From GCA-2733415 sp964635575 (GTDB taxonomy: Bacteria > Bacteroidota > Bacteroidia > Flavobacteriales > Flavobacteriaceae): a DNA stretch of 14,531 nt. The notes under the pieces are model-generated. The model worked only from the letters and a program-made list of their open reading frames with translations, was not told where the DNA came from and ran no database searches. Positions 1 through 5,949 of the stretch are shown piece by piece (the first letter of the stretch is position 1; each line of letters begins with the position of its first letter). Where the stretch lies: NCBI GenBank assembly GCA_964635575.1, contig CAZWNY010000048.1:1-14531 (forward strand), in the 5' to 3' direction. Made by a program: the position numbers and the translations under genes.

Positions 1-102
1 TCATTCTGTTTTTAATATTAAACTGTCTTCTAAAAAACTACAGCAATTTTAAATGGATACAGAATGTTAGATGTAAAATATAAATTTTAAACGTCACTAA
101 TT

Positions 103-120
103 TACTATGCAAGCATAGTA
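103..120. promoter_or_regulatory. Perfect 18-base palindrome, candidate operator of etfBA
   Basis: The sequence TACTATGCAAGCATAGTA consists of two perfectly complementary 8-base arms separated by AA. It ends 61 bases before the etfB start codon. The two-base centre makes it a poor RNA hairpin but a typical binding site for a dimeric helix-turn-helix repressor of the MarR or TetR kind. It lies where the -33 element of the weak etfB promoter candidate would fall, which would suit repression. That a fatty-acid-degradation regulator binds it is inference from the target genes. Confidence 0.55.
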
Positions 121-139
121 TTTTTATTAAAAATAACAG

Positions 140-147
140 TATATTAG
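140..147 (+). promoter_or_regulatory. Weak -7 promoter element candidate for etfB
   Basis: TATATTAG matches the bacteroidete -7 consensus TAnnTTTG at all but one position and lies 34 bases before the etfB start codon. No clear TTG is present at the expected -33 spacing; that place is taken by the end of the palindrome at 103-120. In such AT-rich DNA one such match could be chance. Confidence 0.25.
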
Positions 148-181
148 CGTCCAAAAAACAAACCTATAAAACTATTATCTT

Positions 182-928
182 ATGAATATATTAGTGTGTA
201 TCAGTCACGTACCAGACACTACATCAAAAATAAATTTTACTGATGAAAATGCTAAATTTGACAGCAATGGAGTACAATTCGTAATAAATCCAAATGATGA
301 GTTTGGACTCACAAAAGCTATGTTTTTAAAAGAAAAACAAGGAGCAACAATAACCGTAGTAAATATTGGAGGCACAGAAACCGAACCAACACTTCGTAAA
401 GCATTAGCCATTGGAGCAGATAGCGCTATTAGGGTAAACGCAGAAGCAACAGATGGTTTGTTTGTTGCCAAACAACTAGCCGAAGTTATAAAAAATGGTA
501 ATTACGACTTAGTAATTGCAGGAAAAGAATCGTTAGATTATAATGGTGGTATGGTACCTGGTATGTTAGCAAGTTTTGCAAATTACAACTTTGTAAACAA
601 CTGCATTTCTTTAGAAATTGACGGAACTAACGCAAAAGCAATTAGAGAGGTTGATGGCGGAACAGAAACCATAGCAACTACATTACCTTTGGTAGTAGGC
701 GGACAAAAAGGGCTAGTTCAAGAAAGTGAACTACGCATACCCAATATGAGAGGTATTATGATGGCTCGTAAAAAACCACTAACCGTAGTAGATGCTATTG
801 CTGTTAATGCCGAAACTAAAACGATACGTTTCTCTAAACCTACAGAAAAAGGAGCTTGTAAAATAATTGACGCAAATAATTTAGATGAGCTAATCAATTT
901 ATTACATACCGAAGCCAAGGTAATCTAA
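182..928 (+). CDS. etfB: Electron transfer flavoprotein subunit beta
   Basis: This is the small subunit of the soluble heterodimeric electron transfer flavoprotein. ETF takes electrons from acyl-CoA dehydrogenases and related flavoenzymes and passes them to ETF:quinone oxidoreductase. The beta subunit binds AMP. At 248 residues it has the usual family length. It opens with a Rossmann-like strand and the family's early V-P-D motif, and carries an ETF-beta-signature-like stretch at residues 153-172 (AIREVDGGTE, then ATTLP). The ATG at 182 is the first in frame after an A-rich leader with no strong Shine-Dalgarno, as is normal in this phylum. The subunit partner etfA follows after 52 bases on the same strand, so the two are probably co-transcribed. 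The palindrome at 103-120 may control both. Confidence 0.95.
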   Translation: MNILVCISHVPDTTSKINFTDENAKFDSNGVQFVINPNDEFGLTKAMFLKEKQGATITVVNIGGTETEPTLRKALAIGADSAIRVNAEATDGLFVAKQLAEVIKNGNYDLVIAGKESLDYNGGMVPGMLASFANYNFVNNCISLEIDGTNAKAIREVDGGTETIATTLPLVVGGQKGLVQESELRIPNMRGIMMARKKPLTVVDAIAVNAETKTIRFSKPTEKGACKIIDANNLDELINLLHTEAKVI

Positions 929-932
929 GAAA

Positions 933-966
933 AAATGATTTTTAATCATTTAATTTTTTAATCATT
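933..966 (+). repeat. Small hairpin and direct repeat in the etfB-etfA spacer
   Basis: AAATGATT (933-940) and AATCATTT (944-951) form an 8-bp stem with a TTT loop, followed closely by a T-run. TTTTTAATCATT also occurs twice in tandem, at 939-950 and 955-966, a 16-base period. The stem is all A-T except one pair, so it is a weak structure. It could act as a minor attenuator or RNA-end protector between the two subunit genes, or be an AT-rich coincidence. Confidence 0.35.
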
Positions 967-980
967 CTAATTCAAAAAAA

Positions 981-1949
981 ATGTCAGTTTTAATATTCGC
1001 CGAATCAAACAACGGAAAATTCAATAAAGCAACCCAAGAAGTTGCAGCATACGCAAAAGAAATTGCAAACACATTAAACACCAGTTTAACCGCAGTTGCA
1101 ATAAATGCAAACGATACATCTACTATTTCTCAGTATGGAGTAGATAAAATATTATCCGTAAACAACACTAATTTAGAAAAATTTAACGCAAAAGCATACG
1201 CAGCAGTTATAGAAGCTGCAGTAAAAAAAGAAAACGCAACAATTATTGTATTTTCATCCGCTACCGACAGCAAACATGTATCTGCATTAACCGCAGCCAA
1301 CCTAAACGCAGGATTTGTATCCAACGCAGTAGCATTACCTGAAAGCACATCTCCTTTTATCGTAAAAAGAAGTGTTTTTTCAAACAAAGCATTTAGCAAC
1401 ACCGAAATTACAAGTTCAATTAAAGTAATTGCATTATCTAAAAACGCATACGGATTAAAAGAAAATACGGTAAACACTGTTGAAGAAGATTTTAATCCAA
1501 CTATAAATGATGAATTTTTAACTACCAAGGTAGAGGCTGAAGAAAAAACAACAGGCACAATAACCATAGCAGATGCTGAAATCGTAGTTTCGGCAGGCAG
1601 AGGCTTAAAAGGCCCTGAAAACTGGGGAATGATAGAGGAATTAGCTTCTATTTTAGGAGCTGCAACAGCTTGCTCTAAACCAGTATCTGACTTAGGATGG
1701 CGACCACACAATGAGCATGTTGGACAAACAGGAAAGCCCGTAGCCGCAAACCTATATATTGCAATTGGAATTTCTGGAGCAATACAACATTTAGCAGGCG
1801 TAAGCGCATCTAAAGTAAAAGTAGTTATTAATACCGATGCTGAAGCTCCATTTTTTAAAGCAGCTGATTACGGCGTTATTGGTGATGCTTTTGAAGTTGT
1901 GCCTTCTTTAATTGAAAAATTAAAAACTTTTAAGACACAAAACTCATAA
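981..1949 (+). CDS. etfA: Electron transfer flavoprotein subunit alpha
   Basis: This is the FAD-carrying subunit that pairs with EtfB in the cytoplasm. It has 322 residues, a typical bacterial length. Residues 1 to about 190 form the N-terminal alpha/beta domain. The C-terminal FAD domain begins near residue 195 and contains S-A-G-R-G (204-208) followed by L-K-G-P-E-N-W. Further on are the L-G-W-R-P stretch and the strongly conserved FAD signature beginning LYIAIGISGAIQH at residue 258, continuing to a V-I-N-T-D-A-E-A-P-F-F segment. These are diagnostic of EtfA, so the assignment is secure. Translation is expected to be coordinated with etfB. A strong hairpin terminator follows at 1971-2033, marking the end of the transcription unit. 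Confidence 0.96.
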   Translation: MSVLIFAESNNGKFNKATQEVAAYAKEIANTLNTSLTAVAINANDTSTISQYGVDKILSVNNTNLEKFNAKAYAAVIEAAVKKENATIIVFSSATDSKHVSALTAANLNAGFVSNAVALPESTSPFIVKRSVFSNKAFSNTEITSSIKVIALSKNAYGLKENTVNTVEEDFNPTINDEFLTTKVEAEEKTTGTITIADAEIVVSAGRGLKGPENWGMIEELASILGAATACSKPVSDLGWRPHNEHVGQTGKPVAANLYIAIGISGAIQHLAGVSASKVKVVINTDAEAPFFKAADYGVIGDAFEVVPSLIEKLKTFKTQNS

Positions 1950-1970
1950 TTTTTTATAAATTGTACCCAT

Positions 1971-2033
1971 AAAAAGGGCTACCTAAATTTTTGACAACAA
2001 TAAAGTCCTAAAAAATTAAGATAGCCCTTTTTT
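1971..2033 (+). terminator. Long-stem intrinsic terminator after etfA
   Basis: AAAAAGGGCTA (1971-1981) is perfectly complementary to TAGCCCTTTTT (2022-2032), and the right arm ends in a run of six T. The enclosed 40 bases contain a second pairing zone, roughly 1986-1992 with 2011-2017, so the arm can extend into a long imperfect rod. It starts 21 bases after the etfA stop codon. The A-run before the left arm means it could also work on the opposite strand. Confidence 0.8.
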
Positions 2034-2085
2034 AATACAAATTAACGTCCAAAAGAAATAATCATTAGATGTTTCGTACATTTTT

Positions 2086-2114
2086 TTGAAAATACAAATG
2101 TGTAACTTGTTTTG
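2086..2114 (+). promoter_or_regulatory. Promoter candidate for the nuclease-nupC pair
   Basis: TTG at 2086-2088, an 18-base spacer, then TTGTTTTG at 2107-2114 fits the bacteroidete sigma-A pattern TTG-N(17-23)-TAnnTTTG with one mismatch at the second base of the -7 box. It lies downstream of the etfA terminator and 33 bases before the start codon at 2148, in the only gap available for a promoter of this unit. Confidence 0.45.
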
Positions 2115-2147
2115 CAACAATAATTTTAAAATTTTGAAAAATAATTA

Positions 2148-2780
2148 ATGAGTTTAGTTCGATTAAATATAAAAGGAATTTCTTATAGTCAAACCCAAAA
2201 CGGAGCATACGCTTTAATTTTAAATGAGGTAGATGGCGACCGTAAATTACCTATTGTAATTGGAGCTTTTGAAGCACAATCAATAGCGATAGCTTTAGAA
2301 AAAGAAATACAACCACCCAGACCACTTACTCACGATTTATTTAAAAGTTTTTCTGATCGATTTTTAATTCATGTAAAACAGGTAATTATACACAAATTAG
2401 TAGATGGTATTTTTTATTCCAGCCTAATTTGTGAACGTGACGGAATTGAAGAAATTATTGACGCTCGTACCTCAGATGCAATTGCATTAGCATTACGATT
2501 TCAATCTCCTATTTTTACCTATAAAAACATTTTAGACAAAGCGGGTGTTCATTTAAACCTACCTAAAGATACTGAATCTACAAAAAAAGTAATAGATGAT
2601 GTTTTAGGAGATGTTGTTTTTGAAGAAGACACCAAAGAAGACCAAGCAATAAAGCAAAGCAGTCAACTTTCACACATATCCTTACAAAAACTAAACACCT
2701 TGCTAAAAGAAGCTGTAGAAAATGAAAATTACGAAAATGCAGCAAAAATTAGGGACGAAATTTCAAAAAGAGAAGCATAA
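2148..2780 (+). CDS. Bifunctional nuclease family (BFN/DUF151) protein with UVR motif
   Basis: The protein has 210 residues. Residues 1 to about 130 match the bifunctional nuclease domain: an opening V-x-L-x-I-K-G-I-S-Y strand, then G-A-Y-A-L-I-L-N-E, the L-P-I-V-I-G-x-F-E-A-Q-x-I-A core and a D-A-R-T-S-D-A-I-A-L-A-L-R segment. A linker of about 45 acidic and polar residues leads to a UVR motif at about 178-209, the short helical hairpin found in UvrB, UvrC and McsA that mediates protein-protein contacts. DNase/RNase activity has been reported for a plant member of the family; the substrate of bacterial members is not settled. There is no signal peptide, so it should be cytoplasmic. The nucleoside transporter starts 6 bases after its stop codon, so the two are surely one transcript. 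Function in this organism is unknown. Confidence 0.88.
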   Translation: MSLVRLNIKGISYSQTQNGAYALILNEVDGDRKLPIVIGAFEAQSIAIALEKEIQPPRPLTHDLFKSFSDRFLIHVKQVIIHKLVDGIFYSSLICERDGIEEIIDARTSDAIALALRFQSPIFTYKNILDKAGVHLNLPKDTESTKKVIDDVLGDVVFEEDTKEDQAIKQSSQLSHISLQKLNTLLKEAVENENYENAAKIRDEISKREA

Positions 2781-2786
2781 AGTCTT

Positions 2787-4202
2787 ATGAAAAATACAAT
2801 TACCATTATAGCTCTATTATTTACAACCTTATTATTTGGTCAAGAAACAGAAGTTGTAAACACTGTCGTTGTAAAAACTACAAATGCCATAAAACTAAGC
2901 GAAGGATTTTCATTAAACAGCTTATGGAGAGGCGTTTTAGGAATGGTTAGTTTGCTTTTTATAGCTTATTTATTCAGTAATAATAAAAAAGGAATTAACT
3001 GGAAAACTGTTGGGATCGGACTAGCATTTCAACTAATAATAGCAATTGGCGTATTACAAGTTCCTTTTATACAAACCATATTTGAAGGTATTGGACAAAT
3101 ATTCATCAGCACATTAGACTTTACCCGTTCTGGTAGCGAATTTTTATTCGGCAACTTTATGAATATAAAAACCTACGGATTTATTTTTGCTTTTCAAGTA
3201 CTGCCAACCATTTTATTTTTTTCGGCACTAACTTCTATCCTATTCTATTTAGGAATCATTCAGAAATTAGTAAAAATAATGGCATTAGTTTTAAGTAAAA
3301 TTTTAGGAATTTCTGGGGCAGAAAGTTTATCGGTTGCAGGAAACATATTTTTAGGACAAACCGAAGCTCCTTTACTTATTAAAGCTTATTTAGAAAAAAT
3401 GAATAAGTCGGAAATGCTTTTAGTAATGATTGGTGGTATGGCAACAGTAGCAGGAGCAGTTTTAGCAGCATATATTGGGTTTCTTGGCGGAGATGACCCT
3501 GTATTAAGATTAGTCTATGCAAAACATTTATTAGCCGCATCCGTAATGGCAGCACCAGGGGCTATTGTCATTTCAAAAATATTATACCCACAAATGGAAA
3601 CTGTTAATACAGATGTAAAAGTATCATCCGAAAAAATAGGATCAAACTTTTTAGACGCCATAGCAAACGGCACTACAGAAGGCTTAAAACTAGCCGTAAA
3701 CGTAGGCGCAATGTTACTAGTTTTTGTAGCTTTTATTGCCATGATAAATGGAGTTTTAGGCTGGATTGGCGATGTAACTACATTTAACGATTGGATGACA
3801 GGAAACACACCATATCCAAAATTATCGTTAGAAGCTATTTTAGGAACTATTTTTGCACCATTAATGTGGTTAATTGGCATCGCAAAAGAAGACATGATGA
3901 TGATGGGACAACTATTAGGCATTAAACTTGCGGCAAGTGAATTTGTAGGATACATACAATTAGCAGAACTAAAAGATGTAACCAATGTAACTCATTTAAC
4001 CTATGAAAAATCGGTAATTATGGCAACCTATATGCTATGTGGTTTTGCAAACTTTGCGTCTATTGGAATACAAATTGGAGGCATCGGATCATTAGCTCCT
4101 GGACAACGAAAAACATTGTCAGAATTAGGAATAAAAGCCTTAATAGGAGGAACAATAGCCTCTTTAATTTCAGCAACTATTGCAGGGATGATTATTGGTT
4201 AA
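2787..4202 (+). CDS. nupC: Concentrative nucleoside transporter, NupC/CNT family
   Basis: This inner-membrane protein of 471 residues imports nucleosides using a cation gradient (CNT family, TC 2.A.41). Many hydrophobic segments are visible from about residue 47 to the C terminus. The substrate-binding loop is clear: N-I-F-L-G-Q-T-E-A-P-L with G190, Q191, T192 and E193. The second binding motif C-G-F-A-N-F-A-S-I-G has N422 and S425, which by family comparison contact the ribose. Typical bacterial members have about 400-420 residues. The excess is mainly an N-terminal segment that looks like a Sec signal peptide (residues 1-18, ending L-L-F-G-Q) followed by about 25 polar residues. It shares a transcript with the upstream nuclease-family gene. 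Which nucleosides are carried, and whether protons or sodium drive uptake, cannot be read from the sequence. Confidence 0.92.
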   Translation: MKNTITIIALLFTTLLFGQETEVVNTVVVKTTNAIKLSEGFSLNSLWRGVLGMVSLLFIAYLFSNNKKGINWKTVGIGLAFQLIIAIGVLQVPFIQTIFEGIGQIFISTLDFTRSGSEFLFGNFMNIKTYGFIFAFQVLPTILFFSALTSILFYLGIIQKLVKIMALVLSKILGISGAESLSVAGNIFLGQTEAPLLIKAYLEKMNKSEMLLVMIGGMATVAGAVLAAYIGFLGGDDPVLRLVYAKHLLAASVMAAPGAIVISKILYPQMETVNTDVKVSSEKIGSNFLDAIANGTTEGLKLAVNVGAMLLVFVAFIAMINGVLGWIGDVTTFNDWMTGNTPYPKLSLEAILGTIFAPLMWLIGIAKEDMMMMGQLLGIKLAASEFVGYIQLAELKDVTNVTHLTYEKSVIMATYMLCGFANFASIGIQIGGIGSLAPGQRKTLSELGIKALIGGTIASLISATIAGMIIG

Positions 4203-4229
4203 TTAATAATATATTAAAAGCTTTATATC

Positions 4230-4257
4230 TTGTTAGGTAAAAGTTTTTTTATTTTTA
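4230..4257 (+). promoter_or_regulatory. Promoter candidate for thyA-folA
   Basis: TTG at 4230-4232, a 17-base spacer, and TATTTTTA at 4250-4257 match the bacteroidete promoter pattern except for the last base of the -7 box. It would start transcription about 50 bases before the thyA start codon and place the hairpin at 4284-4296 inside the leader. The T-rich surroundings make chance matches likely. Confidence 0.3.
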
Positions 4258-4283
4258 CAATATTATATAATAAATAAAGTTTA

Positions 4284-4296
4284 TTCCCTTCGGGAA
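4284..4296 (+). promoter_or_regulatory. GC-rich mini-hairpin in the thyA leader
   Basis: TTCCC-TTC-GGGAA forms a 5-bp stem with a three-base loop, ending 17 bases before the thyA ATG. It is the only GC-rich patch in an otherwise A/T leader. The TCCC of the left arm can alternatively pair with GGGA at 4308-4311, directly beside the start codon at 4314, so two exclusive structures are possible. A translational control role is inference only. Confidence 0.3.
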
Positions 4297-4313
4297 GACC
4301 AAATAGTGGGATT

Positions 4314-5138
4314 ATGAAACAATACTTAGATTTAGTGCAACACGTTTTAAAAAACGGAAACGAAAAAGGAGACCGCACAGGTACCGGAACTAAAAGTGTA
4401 TTTGGCTATCAAATGCGATTTGATTTAAGTGAAGGTTTTCCGATGGTAACCACTAAAAAATTACACTTAAAATCAATAATCTACGAATTACTTTGGTTTA
4501 TAAAAGGAGATACCAATATTAAATATTTACAAGAAAATGGAGTTAAAATATGGGATGCTTGGGCAGATGAAAACGGAGATTTAGGCCCTGTTTACGGACA
4601 CCAATGGCGCAATTGGAATAGCGATGATATTGACCAATTGCAAAATGTAATTACTACCATAAAAAACAACCCAGACAGTAGACGCATGATGGTCAGCGCT
4701 TGGAACCCTTCTGTTTTACCAGACACATCAATTTCCTTTAGTGAAAACGTAGCTAATAATAAAGCGGCTTTACCGCCATGTCATGCCTTTTTTCAGTTTT
4801 ATGTGGCAGACGGAAAGTTGTCTTGTCAGCTATACCAACGCAGTGCCGATATTTTTTTAGGCGTACCTTTTAATATCGCCTCATACGCATTATTTACAAT
4901 GATGATTGCGCAAGTTTGTGGCTTAGAAGCTGGCGATTTTATTCATACTTTTGGCGATGCACATATTTATAACAATCACCAAGAACAATTTAAATTACAA
5001 TTATCTCGTAAACCTAGAGCTTTGCCAACCATAAAAATAAACCCAAAAATCACTAATATTGAAAATTTTAAATACGAAGATTTTGAATTAATAAACTACA
5101 ATCCACATCCTATCATTAAAGGTAAAGTAGCGATATAA
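4314..5138 (+). CDS. thyA: Thymidylate synthase
   Basis: It converts dUMP to dTMP with 5,10-methylenetetrahydrofolate as both carbon donor and reductant, releasing dihydrofolate. The protein has 274 residues against 264 in E. coli. Visible motifs are the phosphate-binding R21 in D-R-T-G-T-G-T, the R123-R124 pair in S-R-R-M-M-V-S-A-W-N, the catalytic C156 in A-L-P-P-C-H-A-F-F-Q-F, then R-S-A-D-I-F-L-G-V-P-F-N-I-A-S-Y and G-D-A-H-I-Y. The C terminus P-V-A-I or K-V-A-I, needed for closure over the substrate, is present (K-V-A-I here). The extra length is an insert of about ten residues just before the catalytic cysteine. The dihydrofolate reductase gene, which recycles its folate product, follows 60 bases downstream. 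Confidence 0.97.
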   Translation: MKQYLDLVQHVLKNGNEKGDRTGTGTKSVFGYQMRFDLSEGFPMVTTKKLHLKSIIYELLWFIKGDTNIKYLQENGVKIWDAWADENGDLGPVYGHQWRNWNSDDIDQLQNVITTIKNNPDSRRMMVSAWNPSVLPDTSISFSENVANNKAALPPCHAFFQFYVADGKLSCQLYQRSADIFLGVPFNIASYALFTMMIAQVCGLEAGDFIHTFGDAHIYNNHQEQFKLQLSRKPRALPTIKINPKITNIENFKYEDFELINYNPHPIIKGKVAI

Positions 5139-5198
5139 TCATAAGGCGATAGGCAAATACTCTAATCAAAATTTAATATTGAAATACTAAAACTAACT

Positions 5199-5687
5199 GT
5201 GAAACAAAACATTACCATTATAGTAGCAGTTGCTAAAAACAATGAATTAGGGAAGAACAACCAACTCATTTGGCATTTAAGCAACGACCTTAAGCGATTT
5301 AAACGATTAACCTCTGGGCACGCCATTATTATGGGGCGTAAAACTTTTGAAAGCTTCCCTAAAGCATTACCAAACAGAACTAATATTGTAATTACTAGAG
5401 ACAAAAATTACATCGCAAAAAATGCAGTAGTTGTACATTCACTAACTCAAGCATTAAATATTGCTAAAAATGACAAACAGCCTTTTATTATTGGTGGTGG
5501 CGAAATTTATCGTTTAGGGTTAATTATTGCAAATACTATTGAGCTTACTCGTGTACATTATAGCTTTGATGCAGACACTTTTTTCCCTGAATTAAGTGAT
5601 AAATGGAAAGAAATACACCGAGAAGAATGTAAAAAAGACGAAAAACATAAATATGACTATACCTATTTAACGTACACTCGTAGCTAA
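5199..5687 (+). CDS. folA: Dihydrofolate reductase
   Basis: It reduces dihydrofolate to tetrahydrofolate with NADPH and so restores the cofactor oxidised by ThyA. The 162 residues match the single-domain bacterial enzyme. Recognisable parts are I-V-A-V-A-K-N-N-E-L-G, then W-H-L with the substrate-binding acid D30 in L-S-N-D-L-K-R-F-K, the G-R-K-T-F-E-S NADPH segment, P-N-R-T-N-I-V-I-T-R, and the I-I-G-G-G-E-I-Y cofactor loop. The start is a GTG at 5199. The open frame extends back to a TAA at 5163 but contains no upstream ATG, and translation from the GTG gives the normal DHFR N terminus. It lies 60 bases after thyA on the same strand with no terminator between, so co-transcription is likely. 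Confidence 0.95.
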   Translation: MKQNITIIVAVAKNNELGKNNQLIWHLSNDLKRFKRLTSGHAIIMGRKTFESFPKALPNRTNIVITRDKNYIAKNAVVVHSLTQALNIAKNDKQPFIIGGGEIYRLGLIIANTIELTRVHYSFDADTFFPELSDKWKEIHREECKKDEKHKYDYTYLTYTRS

Positions 5688-5712
5688 TTATTTAATTCTT
5701 TAAACACATCAC

Positions 5713-5758
5713 GCATGAAATGATGTTATGCTAACATTTCGGGCATGCTCTGATTTTT
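5713..5758 (+). terminator. Hairpin after folA, possible terminator with two alternative folds
   Basis: GCATGAAATG (5713-5722) can pair with CATTTC (5735-5740) plus ATGC (5745-5748), leaving GGGC as a bulge. Alternatively ATGTTA (5723-5728) pairs with TAACAT (5732-5737) inside it. A run of five T follows at 5754-5758. It begins 26 bases after the folA stop codon. The position suits termination of the thyA-folA unit, but the bulged stem and short T-run make it imperfect. Confidence 0.4.
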
Positions 5759-5889
5759 AAGGTAATTCCGTGTAATTATATTGAAATAATTTTGAGATAA
5801 TATTTTAAAAATTAAACGATACTCAACCTTTCTTTTAGTGCTAACCTGACATGGCTACAAAAAAGTTATATAATTAGCTTATTAAGTAC

Positions 5890-5918
5890 TTAAAAATAGG
5901 AGATATTCATTACTTTTG
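5890..5918 (+). promoter_or_regulatory. Promoter of der
   Basis: TACTTTTG at 5911-5918 is a perfect bacteroidete -7 box (TAnnTTTG). TTA at 5890-5892, 18 bases upstream, stands in for the usual TTG at -33. The -7 box lies 31 bases before the der start codon, giving a short leader. This is one of the clearest promoters in the window. Confidence 0.65.
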
Positions 5919-5949
5919 CAGTTCTGTAAATTCAGATAATAAATAAACT

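Larger units (their letters stand above)
1..181. other. Intergenic region upstream of etfB
   Basis: No gene can be supported here. The stretch is very AT-rich and holds the palindrome at 103-120 and a weak promoter candidate for etfB, both listed separately. The first bases, read on the minus strand, contain an ATG at positions 4-2 preceded by an A-rich leader, so a divergent gene could begin at the left edge. Only one further base of it would be visible, so it is not called. Confidence 0.6.
5688..5949. other. Intergenic region between folA and der
   Basis: At 262 bases this is the longest non-coding gap in the window. It contains the hairpin after folA (5713-5758) and the der promoter (about 5890-5918). 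The middle part (about 5760-5880) is AT-rich, shows no convincing reading frame on either strand and no recognisable RNA gene. TGCTAAC occurs twice, in the hairpin near 5728 and again near 5838, without a clear meaning. Confidence 0.6.

Noticed and set aside
1..4. Possible start codon of a divergent gene at the left edge (minus-strand ATG at 4-2)
   Set aside because: Only one base of coding sequence would be visible, so it cannot be distinguished from chance.
103..120. Reading the etfB upstream palindrome as a transcription terminator
   Set aside because: A two-base centre cannot form a stable loop without breaking the inner pairs, and no gene ending into it is visible; an operator explains it better.
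1130..1711. Open frame of 193 codons on the minus strand inside etfA
   Set aside because: It lies wholly within etfA, shows no recognisable motif and has the serine/alanine/valine-rich composition expected from reading a real gene backwards.
3515..3985. Open frame of 156 codons on the minus strand inside nupC
   Set aside because: It overlaps a well supported transporter with intact binding motifs and has no family resemblance.
4037..4240. Open frame of 67 codons overlapping the end of nupC on the plus strand
   Set aside because: It is the +1 shifted reading of nupC plus A/T-rich spacer, with an implausible W/N/R-rich product.
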